The notes under the pieces were generated by a model. It did no database searches. It was not told the origin of the DNA and saw nothing but the letters and a program-made list of their open reading frames with translations. A stretch of DNA of 64,000 bases from Lateolabrax maculatus (Eukaryota; Chordata; Actinopteri; Acropomatiformes; Lateolabracidae): assembly GCA_031216445.1 (NCBI GenBank), contig CM062218.1, forward strand, positions 3,522,001 to 3,586,000, in the 5' to 3' direction. Numbering within the stretch: the stretch's first letter is position 1; every line of letters starts with the position of its first letter. The position numbers were made by a program, and so were the translations under genes. Below, one piece after another: positions 11,014-22,174 of this stretch.

Positions 11014-14000
11014 TTTATTTAGAGAGAAGAGTAGAGCTGAAGATCTGAGAAGAGTCTGTTGGTTTTATGTTTCTGTTCGGATGTTTCCTGGTTGTTACAT
11101 TCTCAGAGTATTTGAGGCGTGTTCACCTGGGAGGACGTCCTACAGGTTAAGTAAGGTTTAACTTAACTATAATTAAGAATATTGTTAGAGCATAATTTCT
11201 TTAATAGTTCATCAACAGTTCTTCTGGTTATGTATGAACGGTTTGAGTCTCTGTTACCTGTTCCTGCCTGCTTCCACTAAAGCTCTTTGTCTGTGCTTGT
11301 CTGCAGCTGAAGTCCAAAACACATCGTGTCCTGTTACACACTGAATTTGATGCATTAGACATGATGCACCTGAAGAGCTAATGATAATGATGATAAACTT
11401 TATTCATATAGCATAAATTAATACAAAGTGATTTACAAAAGGCAGCAGTTTTCCAGACAATGATTACTTTTGAATATCCTCTTTATAATCTCAGAACTGT
11501 GGATTATAAAGGTCTGGCTCATTTGTACCTTTGTAAGTTTACCTTATAACTTTGACAGCTGCACAGACAAAGACGAGCAATGAAAGTGGCCACTGTCAAG
11601 GTACACAAACAAAAGCTGTTTTAGTTTATTGTACTTCTCTGTCTCTCTGTCTGTTTTTATTTCCTCATTCTCAAAGATTTCCTGAAAAGAATACACCTGC
11701 TTGATGTGCTTCTTTTTTTTTTAATTCAAATTTGATTTCCTCATAGATTGTGAGAGGAAATGGTTTCAAATTATTAAAAAAAACACCTGACTTCCCTCTA
11801 AGTTTGATGAATAAAGTTAACAATCGTCCACATTTGATGCAGATATAGAACACTCTGATTACGTCCTTTGCAGTGAACAAGCTCTCTTATAAACCTAAAT
11901 ATTATCAGAGGATTATGGGAATTTGCTCTTAAAGCTCTTAATACTGTTTGCCGAGTTGATGCAGGAGTCATGGCTGTGAGCCATTTCTTCTTTGTAGACT
12001 CAGATCAAATTCTTAGATAAACACTGAACATTTCCCGGTCGGGAATTTTTGCAACCGGCGTTGATGTCATAAACCATTCCTTTCTGACATTTAGATTATC
12101 AGCACATCTCCCAAAACATTTGGCTGGTGCTCTGTCAAGCCTGTGCTTGTAATCATTTCCAACTTCTGCTTTTTGTTTAGTCATTTAAATGTTTTCCTTC
12201 TTAAAATTGAAAGTTAGATATTGACAATTCATATTGTATATATACATTTTGTAAAGGCTTCACTCTGGTAAAACTACTGGCTTTTGGGAGCCGAGCTCAG
12301 GTCCTGACAGTGTTCTACATGAGGACCTGAGAGAGGCAACTGTACGTTGTACAGTGGCAGGAAAAAAAATCTTTATGACGGCGCAAGTGTGGGGGATAAA
12401 CCCAATAGCGACAGCTCTCAGAGGGTTACGCTTGTATTCATACGATACGTAACTAACGCTTCATCTACTAAATTCTAACTTAACATTTGCCTGTTTTGTT
12501 TTTTCACAAATCATTTGAACAATGTATGGGTTGGGCTGAATGTATTTCTTTTTGCGACAAAAGAAACAATATAATAATATAATAATATGCTTTTTTTCTA
12601 TCTTTTACATTGCATAATTTCCTGTTGGTTGGTTGGTTTGCCCACAAAAATTTCCCCACCCTTTGGCAGCCACAGTTTTTGCCCCAGGAGGCTGCAATTT
12701 GACAAGAATTTCAAGTATGTGTGTGAAGGTGTGTGTCAAGATTAAAACATTTATTTAAGATCAGAACAGGCATGTATTTAAAGAGTGAAGTAAAACTTAT
12801 TTATTTATTTATGCTTTAAAGGGCTGAATAATTTTCTCTATGATGAATAAGCTGTGCTTGAGGTGTGAAGTTGGTAGAGTGCCCCTTTAAATGCAGTTTT
12901 TTTTTTTCACCAAACAAAGACATCTTTAGGAATCCAGGGAGGATGAAATATTAGTATAAAAAGTCCATCATTAGCCACAAGTCTTTAATAACCATTTATT
13001 TAACAGCTCTTTATTTAAAGATAGAGTGGCTGTATTTTGGTTGTTTATATAATATATTGTTTTGAGACATTGTATTTTTTTTCCAAGGAGGGTCCAAAGA
13101 AAATATGAATAATGCTGGATGGTCCTGCTTCTTTTATGAAATGAAACAGGAGATTCAGTCCCCTCCCCACTCTAATACATTCCTATAGTCCGTAGTTTAG
13201 CTGAGTAGAACTAGTGAGAGGCGGATGAAGCTTTATGAAGCTTTGGGGCTTCAAACGCAGCAGCACAGCGACATCTGGTGACTTCAGCAACTTACAGCAG
13301 CTCTTCAAGACTGGAGCTGAAGCACTGCAACACCTCTGATTTCAAATGTTTAGTCTCATATGTGCAATAAAAGTCCAAGAAGTCTGTGTGTTATTATTGA
13401 ATCTGTAATACTTTTGTTCAGAAGTGCTGCATTAAATGTTAAAACATGCAATGTCCAAAAAGCTTTGCTGACTTTTATTAATGAACCTTTTGGTGTAGTT
13501 GAGGCTCAGTGTCACTGTGGGCTCATGTGTTTAGACTTCATGGTGGCTTTAATGACCATTTATTTAGAAGCTCTTTATTCAGAAATGAAGTCGCTGTATT
13601 TTCAACATTTTATAATTATTCCTTTTGTAAGTTTTAGGAAAATTCCTTAAACTTGGTTCACAGTTATTTACAGGAACAACAGGCATCCAGTCAAAGATGA
13701 AGGAGAGACTTGTAGTCCTTAAAATCTTTATTCCTCCATAAATAATCACCAGAACTGAGTGTGGTTTACAATTCAAAGAAATAATACAGTTAGAACAGGA
13801 ACTCCAGTATTACTCAGCAACATCACAGTGCAGTTTATCCTAAAGCCCAACAGAGGGAACTCTATGATCACAAATGGCCCCATAAGACTTTACTCCTAAC
13901 AAAATGGGGACATCCATCCATTGCGGTCCTCTTATTTGGGTGTTGGGTTTAAAAAAAAGGGTGTTAAATGAATTTGTTAGTTAATTTGTTATAAATGTTT

Positions 14001-14739
14001 TAGTTCACCCTCTCTGAGCACAGCCACATCTCAGTATGTTGAGGGGGTGTTGCCCTCTAAAAGGAGATTTGAGATTGTATATGTGGATGTTTTTGCACAA
14101 ATAAAATGAACTAAACTGTTTGTACTTGTGCCGTGTGTGTCAACCGTACCATTTTACCAAAACCAGTTGCTCTCAGTGCTTTGTGTTTGTGTGAAAAAGC
14201 TGTCATTCTTTAATAACGTCTCAGTTGAAATGTCTTAATTATATTTTGGTTGTTTTGGTTGAAATTGAGGTATAGGCAAGTTAATCTGCATAGTATTATT
14301 TCAATTTGTAGTCCAGATAATACAGAATTCAAGATTCAAGTATTCCAGTACAACAGGAGTGCAGACTGTTGGACTTTCTATGAGAAACTTTCTTTTTATT
14401 TAATTCATATATAATCACATGTGTATTACAATATAGGCCTATATATTAATATATAACAATTATAACTATATTTTAATTGAACAGTTTACATTAAACACTT
14501 CATCAGAACAGATGTTGTGTGCAGGATTTCTTGAATATTAAGTGGTTGTGCTCAGCCCTGATGTCAACAAAGTAATTGGTGAGACAGTTTTTCATGTAAG
14601 GATGTAGAAATAAATAATAAAATAAAAGCTGAAGAATGCAAGTTGTTTCAACTTTCATTATGGATATGTAGGCCTATTTCAAACCCTTTTCAAATTTCTC
14701 TCAAAGTGGAAATGTTTGCTCAGCATCTGTCTGGAGGAA
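11014..14739. other. Gene-free stretch between loci B and C
   Basis: Begins with the promoter region of B (minus), about 11014-11380, which is homologous to the relic at 21.2-21.6 kb. A short LINE-tail-like piece (about 11393-11460, AAACTTTATTCATATAGC) follows. The rest is AT-rich, with no credible coding frame or RNA gene seen. Confidence 0.6.
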
Positions 14740-14950
14740 ATATCTCCGGCACATCTGGCCAACATCATCTCTTTGGTTTGATTATGAGGAAGAGTCAAAC
14801 ATATGAGCCTACAACATCATCTGATTCAATTCATATAAAATGTCTTATTTGGAATCCAGGGTGGAGTGAAGATATTGTGGTGCACAGCTCCATCAGTAGC
14901 CACAAAGCTGTGCAGTGGTGTACTATACTCACTCACCCAGTGAGCCTGAA

Positions 14951-14990
14951 CAGAAACGGCCCCTGGCTCCTCCCTCCGTGATATAAAAGG
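14951..14990 (+). promoter_or_regulatory. Core promoter of locus C: C-rich element and TATA box
   Basis: A CAGAAAC/CTCC-rich element at 14951-14977 is followed by ATATAAAAGG at 14981-14990, 65-75 bp upstream of the ATG. The downstream leader (AACCAGCTCGGTCCTTCACC) is shared by A, C, D and G, and in part by E. The inverted partner locus A lacks a TATA box at the matching place. Confidence 0.6.
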
Positions 14991-15054
14991 AAAAGAGAAG
15001 ACAAAGCAACAGAACCAGCTCGGTCCTTCACCCACACGTATTTATCAAAACAAG

Positions 15055-18000
15055 ATGGAAAAGTTATTTTTGTTGCTTCTCTTCTGTCATGTTTCATCAG
15101 CAGGTAAGATCACCTTTGAAATCTTTACTTTAAGCTCTTTTCTTCACTTTCCACTCAGCTCTGCATTTTGTTTCAAGGACTCACCCGTAGTTTAGTTTCA
15201 CTTTCACCTCAACTTGATGAGACTTTATGTTCTAACTGAATAAATCATATTTATGATGACTGCAATAATGTGTGCATATTTATACTGAATGTATAAACCT
15301 TGTTTGTCCTGAAGTGAAACACTCTCTGAAGCATTACCTCATTGCATCTTCTGGAGTCCCAAACTTCCCAGAGTTTGTGTTTGCTGCAGTGGTTGATGAA
15401 GTTCTGGTGGCTCATTGTGACATCAACAAAAGGATACTAGAACCAAAACAGGACTGGATGAGAAAAGTATTCAAAAACGATCCTCAACTCATGGAGGAGT
15501 ACACTCGACAGTGTTTTGAGGTTCAGCCTAACCGCTTCAAAGCCAGGATTGATAGTTTGAAGCAGCAGTTCAACCAAACTGGAGGTACAGTATGTGCTTT
15601 GTTATATTTCACGTTTTACTGCTAAACTGTTCTGCATCTTAGTTGTAAAGTAAAGTGACCCTCTGCAGGCCTCAAGATAATAATCAGGTCTCCTCCATCA
15701 CATCAGTTCACCAACAGCAGCCCGACCACTACCCACCTGTCAGCATGCCAACCATAAATCAGCTGCTGGTTAGACGTGTTTGCTGGGCCTGTCCAACACA
15801 AACTCATTCACATCCTGAGATAAAGACATTTAAAACATCAATAGTCAAAATATCCTCACAATTACACACATACAAAGGAAGAAGTTATTATTGCTGATGT
15901 CAGCGTGATCAAATCTAACCAGCATGCAAACTGGTCTTTTATTACCAACATTGCAGATGCTCTCAGGTTTTGGGAACCTCAGAGTCATAGTCAATCCAAC
16001 AAAACTGTTTACACTCTGAATCATTTTTTTCCACTTCATTGACTTGGATTATTGGACTTATGGAGCTTAACATGTGTCTATACAGATGTTGTTTCAAGAA
16101 TCCTCACGCCCTACTTGTCATCTAAAGTTTTGAATGCAAGAAGGCAGAACCATTTGGTTTACATCTAGGACTTTACAGAACAATAACTACCATTGTAACC
16201 TTTAAACAGTGAAATAGAAATTGTGTTTCATCACAAAATGTGTAACTGATTGTCTGCTCATGAATCATGAACACACCATCAGACTGGGAGAATAGCAGCA
16301 AATCACACAACGTATGTTTAAGATCATCTTTCTACTGGAGATATCATCTGTACATTGTTGTTAATTATTAAAGTCTCTGTTTCTGTCTCTGTCTCTCTCT
16401 CAGGTGTCCACATTTTACATAGTATGAGTGGTTATGAGTGGGACGATGAGACTGGAGAGTTCAATGGTTTTGATCAGTATGGTTATAATGGAGAAGACTT
16501 CATATCATTCGACCTGAAGACATTAACATGGATCGCTCCGAAACCACAGGCTGTCTTCACCAAACAGAGATGGGATTCTGACAGATCAAGAGTAACACGC
16601 AATGTGTTATATCTCACTCAGATTTGCCCTGAATTGCTGAAGAAGTATGTGGCCGTTGGCAACAGCTCTCTGATGAGAACAGGTAGAATCACATGACCTG
16701 ATGTAGTTTCATGGACACAACAATGTTCGACTCAGACTGAATTACCATTGTATTATCACTCCAATCAGTCTGTCATGACCTTCTTTTTGGTCTTTTTCTG
16801 TGGCAGTAAGATTTGATTGAGGCTCCAGAACAGCTTCTTCCCACAGGCCGTCACTCTGATGGACAGTTAAATCAGTCATACAGTGTCAGGAACAATCCCT
16901 GTGCAATAACCGTGGGCCCATATATTCTATATATATTCTAAAGTATATTTTTGTAGTTTTAAACACAGTCTTTTAACATATCATCATTATCAATTTAAAT
17001 CTAAGTACAATGTATATTCTGTATATACATTCAGATGCTGTCATATCCACCTACCTCAAGTATATAAAGTAACCTGTTATATTAATCTTCTCATATTTAT
17101 TCCAGCATATTTGCATTTTGCACCATTGCATTATCATCTCCTTGTTCAGAATTTAATTTTATGTATATATGTATGTAAATATACTTTTGTATATATAGTT
17201 ATATTATATATCTGTACATAGTACTTAAATGTTTATGTTTACCTTTGCTCCTTTTTGTTGTCCTTGTTTTTTGCTTGTTAGTCTCTTTGTGTAAGTACAT
17301 TGACTGACATTATTTTCCATCAACGCTGACGCTGTGAGAGCCAGAGCACAGTTAACATGAGTTAAGGAACTTTAAACAGTTGAAGTGTTTTAAAATAGAA
17401 ATAGAGTCAGTGAACACTGACACTGTGATTGACTGCTTTGCTGTGAAGCATAAAAACAGGCGGATCTTTCTTCTCTGCCTGTAGTGAGTTTCTTTAGTGG
17501 TGGTGTAGTTCTCTTCTCTGTCTGTATACAGACCAGGTGGAGGTTGTGTAGCAGATGGGTTGTTATGTAGCGCTGTCATATGTTCTTAGAGCTCATAAGA
17601 TGGATGTATGGGCCTGTACATGTAGTGCTTTTACCTGACACAATAGTTGTTTACATGTTGTGAGCCTAACTTACCTGTTAAGGTACCCTATGGAGATTCT
17701 GAGCACTAGTGGTGCTATGGAGCGATCTTTTTACAAGTGGATCCCCGTTTGTTTGAATCTTGCACATGCAGGAGCAGAAGCACATCCTACTGTTGGTTTC
17801 ACACTATTCCCCTGATCAACAGCTGGCAGCAGAAATGCACCAACAAAGGTAGTGAAGAAGAAGACTGCTACACTACCTCTCTCTCCCTCTCTCTCTCTCC
17901 CTCCAGACCTCCCCTCAGTGTCTCTCCTCCAGAAGACTCCCTCCTCTCCAGTCAGCTGCCACGCTACAGGTTTCTACCCTGACAGAGCCATGATCTTCTG

Positions 18001-19513
18001 GAGGAAAGATGGAGAGGAGCTTCATGAGGACGTGGACCTCGGAGAGATCCTCCCCAACCACGATGGATCCTTCCAGATGAGTGTTGACCTGAACCTTTCA
18101 TCAGTCACACCTGAAGACTGGAGGAGGTACGACTGTGTGTTTCATCTCTCTGGTGTCCAGGACGACATCGTCACCAGACTGGACGAAGCAGCGATCAGGA
18201 CCAACTGGGGTGAGACTGAGATCAGAAGGGCTGAATGGGACTGCATGTCTGTGGTTTGTTGGGTATTTTAGCTTTTGACATCCAGTTTAGCTGGGAGGTA
18301 AAAAAAAAAACAAAAAAAAACGAATAATAATAAAGCAGTTTAATAATTTAATTAAAACAATGCACATTTCTCGCTCCAGAATCACTGGTCAGATCATGTG
18401 AGTTTAACAATTATCTGGTTTTCTTAAAGTCATAGAAATTTTTAAAACCTTTTACAGACCAATATTGTTTTTACCAGAGAAATTACGAATTTGTGCTGCC
18501 TGTCCACTCTTTACTAAAATGAAGAGAACTTTATTTATGATGTGTTTATTTATTTAATTATTTACAGTGTCAGTGGCTGTGTTTCAAATCCAACACATAC
18601 AGAAGAGATTTTAAGAGATAAACACTTTTAAGATATTTTTTTTATTTCATACTGAATTAAATCAACTCAAAGTCAGTCTTAGTTCACAGCAACAAACCCA
18701 CGTGTACGTATGACTAAATCTTTGGATGGATGGATGAACTTCTGTTCTAACCTGCTTTATCTGTACCGGCCTTCATTTTCTTTAGTTGTTTTTCTGATCA
18801 ACAGAGAAGCCCACTGACATGACCGTCCCCATCACTGCTGCAGTGGTTGTTGTTGCTCTCGTCCTCATCTCTGCTACTGGATTCATCGTTTACAAAAATA
18901 AGAAAGGTGAGAGAAAAACTAGAAAGTGAAAACTGCTTAATTGACTTTTTCAGTAGTTTTGGTCTTTGAGTTGAGGCTTTTATCCAGGTTGAAGAAGTGA
19001 AACACTCAGTTCCCTGAACTCCACAATTTGAAGCAACCAACAGTAAGCGCTGTAAGGCTCAGAGCCTGAGAGTCATGATAATATGACTATAACATGCTGA
19101 TGAGGGAGAGAGGTGATTAGGACTAAACAGAGGGGTGGAATGGATTTATTCTTCAGTTTGAGAGAGTAGAAGATGGGATCATATTCACTGGGGATAAGGT
19201 GACCAAATATATTCTGGTATTTACAACTGTAGCTGAAATTATTTGTCTTTTGTTTTGATTTCAGCCAAACTCCCTCCATCTTGTAAGTAAATATTTTATA
19301 TTATTTCACTTGATCTGACACACACTTTATACTGTAAATTAAAAATGGTTTCACATTATTGGGCAGATGAACTTTTTCAAGACTGTTTTCTGCTTTTACT
19401 ATTTGTGAAAGTTCAGCTCAGGATAAGTGGACTCACTCAAACTGTTTGTTTCTGACCTTCCAGCTCCTGACAGCGGCTCTGAGCTCTCTGAGAAACTGAA
19501 TCCAGAGACCTGA
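15055..19513 (+). CDS. MHC class I heavy chain, U-type, locus C (7 exons, intact)
   Basis: Exons 15055-15103 (signal peptide MEKLFLLLLFCHVSSA), 15315-15584 (alpha1), 16404-16682 (alpha2), 17907-18209 (alpha3), 18805-18906 (connecting/TM, starting EKPTDMTVPI), 19265-19282 and 19464-19513 (tail ending LNPET, then TGA). The product is 356 residues with domain limits as in locus A. The exon 2 acceptor reads CTGAAG, where the other loci read CTGCAG, so the -3 base is a weaker A. Unusual residues: the first alpha2 cysteine (residue 117, motif SGYEWDD) is Tyr while the second (QICPELL) is retained, the reverse of loci A, B, E and G. Anchors are H7, L59, Q84, T143, R146, W147, Y159 and Y171. It is the inverted duplicate of locus A, with homology across introns and flanks. 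It alone has an obvious TATA box (14981-14990) at the usual distance. It is a sound gene model, but the missing alpha2 disulfide argues against a classical peptide presenter. Confidence 0.93.
16815..17290 (+). mobile_element. LINE (L2-like) 3' fragment in intron 3 of locus C
   Basis: Carries the CAGCTTCTTCCCACAGGCCG end of a LINE coding region and its AT-rich 3' part, as also seen at 36.5-38.2 kb. The same insertion is in intron 3 of locus A but not of D, E, F or G, which makes A and C sister copies. Confidence 0.7.
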
Positions 19514-21199
19514 TGGACAAACGCACTTAACTGGCATATTTACTCTCAGCACCATGTTTAACAGATAAAGTTGACATGGTTTCACTCCTGTGTTTTTGTG
19601 TGTGGATGTATAAGGCTCCCTCCTCAGGCAGTGTAAGGGAAATGCAATCCAAAGAGATGAAAACAGTAAATGCTTTACTATGTGTTACATTATATAACTT
19701 AACAGAACTAAAGGACACTAAAAGATGGCGTCCTGCAACAAAAGTGAAGTCATATTATGATTATTAGCACAGATAAGAAAAACTGGAATTTGCACTTTCA
19801 GAAACTGTTGCAACCAACCATTGCAAGGCAGGTTATAATGTATGTGCTTGAAATGTAAATGTAAAAAAAATATTTGACATCATTTATATTTTAAATCTTT
19901 TTTAAAGATTTTGTCCATGGTATTCACATGAAGTTGGATATCAAGCCAGTTGGCCATCACTGTAGTTTAGCCTGAGCAGATGTAATGTAGATATAAGGCC
20001 GGGTCATGCTGCAGAGTATCTGCTCTTTGCTTGGGTGAGTGAAGGATTTAAAAGCAGCTTAAAGGTACGTTAGGTCGGGGTTAGAGAAAGGTGTCGCCTG
20101 TCAGAGGGCTCAGTAGATTAATGACGTCACAGCCTGATACCAACTGTAGAGCACAACAGAGACGTTTATGAAGAAAGTGAAACAAAAGATGAAGTAGAAA
20201 CCTGAGAGGCTGAGAAAGAAATACATGATGAAATCACTTAAATACAGAGGTAATGACCAAAGAGTAAGTTACTGAATGTAAGCACTGTTACTATATAATA
20301 CTCTACACAATTAATATCACTGCTTTCTGTGTGATCCCTGACAAAACACTTTGTTATGTAATAATGCAGATTATAACAGTCAGTGTCGGTGTCACACTTC
20401 TAACCTCCACCTCTGAACTATGAGGCATGCAAGTAAATTAAAAACAGAAGCAGGTTCAGCAGGTTTTTATTACTGGAAAAGTTGAGAGAGAGACTGAGAT
20501 AAAGAAGAAATAAGAAAGTTGAAGAATGATCTCAGATTCTGTGTCTGATATGTCCCAGTGGGCTTTGGACTTTAGTAGGCAGACAAGTGCAGGCAGATCA
20601 GAAGGAGCCTCAGTGGAATCAGCCAGGAACAGATGCAGCAACAACAGGCAACAGACATTTAAATGAAACACACAAAACCTTTCAAAGAAGTTCAATAAAC
20701 ACTTGGGTGTGTGGGCAGACACACAAACACACCACCCGTCCTTCATCAATAATGTTTTATTCACACTGAATTAACTGGAGGTTTTTCTTCACTCTCACAC
20801 AGTGGACAAAGTTAGAAAAGAAAGTACTTTACCTAACTAAAGAAAGTAAAATATATAATATAATATAATATAATTATTCAGTTTTACCCTTAAGCCTCAG
20901 AGAACATCAGGTGTTGGATGCAGTTATTGCAGACAACATACACGTCCTTTACTTTCATTTACATTGTAATTATAGAGAAAGAGAGCCACAGTTGTTTTGC
21001 ACTTTTGATGAATGGCAAATTGAATGAATTAGAGCCAGTTGATCTTAACTGCAGCGGGTCAGTAGAAGCAGGTGTTGATCTTCATCCAGACTTCATCACG
21101 CTTCGCTGGAAAAATGCTTCAGAACCAGAAATGCCACCAAACAGGATACTCCCCTGACATCAGCTGCAGCTTGATATCTTGTCCATCAGTGTCACAAAC

Positions 21200-21672
21200 C
21201 AGAGAAGTGAAAATGCATCACGTGCAACGTGTCAAATTCAGTGTGTAACAGGACACGATTTGTTTTGGACTTTAGCTGCAGACAAGCACAGACAAAGAGC
21301 TTTAGTGGAAGCATGCAGGAACAGGTAACAGACTCAGACAGTTTATACAGAACCAGAAAGTGTATCAAGTCTCTGTTGAACACTGTGATGAGAATATGCG
21401 GTTATGATATTAATAATAATAAAAGCATTAAGTTGACTTTTTTATTTTTCAAAGTTAAACTTCCTTAACCTGCAGTGAGTCACTCACAGGTGAACACGCC
21501 TCAGATACTCTAAGAATGTAACAACCAGGAAACATCCAAACAGAAACATAAAACCACCAGACTCTTCTCAGATCTTCAGCTCTACTCTTCTCTCTAAACA
21601 AGATGAAGGAGATAATGATGCTGCTCCTCTTCAGTCTAATGAGTTATTATCATTATTATTATTTATAATATA
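21200..21672 (+). pseudogene. Orphan promoter and exon 1 relic of a locus B-type class I gene
   Basis: About 21200-21600 matches the upstream region of locus B inverted (about 11020-11380), including CTTTAGCTGCAGACAAGCAC. The start at 21603 (MKEIMMLLLF) matches the B signal peptide up to CTCCTCTTC. The frame then runs into AT-rich low-complexity sequence and a stop, with no donor. No exons follow before locus D. Confidence 0.75.
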
Positions 21673-22077
21673 TCTCTGTTGAGTTTCTGCAAACATTGAA
21701 CAGCAATGCTCAAAATCACTTTTGGTGGTTAGTTGGTTTATGTTTATTTGCAATATTTCTTTCCTTTTGTACTGATATTTAGTTTTTTAATTCAAGGTTT
21801 GTCTCTTTAAGTAAAATTATATGATTTATGTCTTCCTCGTGCACATCCTCATATTCCTCAACCATTTTCCTCTCTTCTTATCCCCATAAAGTGCCGATCA
21901 CATAGTTTAATCACAAAACTTTCTAAACTGGATGAATCTTTTTGAAGCACCAGTGACGTTTGAAGCTTCAGGCATCATCAGTCATGTGTTATTCTTTATT
22001 TGACACAAGCTCCGACACAAAGTGTTGACAGGTGTTGACACAGGAGCGAAACAAGCTTCGGTATCATCCTCCCGTCT

Positions 22078-22120
22078 CAGAAACACTCCCACCTCCCTCT
22101 TCCAGGAACAGACATATAAG
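22078..22120 (+). promoter_or_regulatory. Core promoter of locus D: CAGAAACACTCCCACCTCCC element and TATA-like box
   Basis: The C-rich element (22078-22099) recurs upstream of A (minus, 5352-5375), E (32338-32358) and G (44256-44277). A TATA-like CATATAAG follows at 22113-22120, about 55 bp before the ATG. The role is inferred from position and recurrence. Confidence 0.5.
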
Positions 22121-22174
22121 ACAAAGCAACAGAACCAGCTCGGTCCTTCACCCACACGTCTTTATTAAAACAAG

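Larger units (their letters stand above)
14740..20150 (+). repeat. Right arm of the large inverted duplication (locus C unit)
   Basis: Plus-strand counterpart of 1-5650. It contains locus C, its upstream region and its 3' flank as far as about 20150, where the similarity to the start of the window is lost. The spacer between the arms (about 5.65-14.74 kb) carries locus B and a gene-free stretch. Confidence 0.85.
19514..22174. other. Intergenic region between loci C and D
   Basis: Holds the 3' flank of C (to about 20150, matching the start of the window inverted), an AT-rich stretch with no gene seen (20150-21170), the B-type promoter/exon-1 relic (21170-21680), and the promoter of D. Confidence 0.6.

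Noticed and set aside
15655..15897. Open frame of about 80 codons beginning MTLCRPQDNN, repeated in the loci A, C, D and E
   Set aside because: It lies wholly in intron 2 and recurs because the intron block was duplicated. It differs in length and end between copies and has no coding signature.
17352..17579. Antisense open frame beginning MTALHNNPSATQ, recurring in introns 3
   Set aside because: It is part of a duplicated intron 3 block on the opposite strand, and no splice or start context supports a gene.
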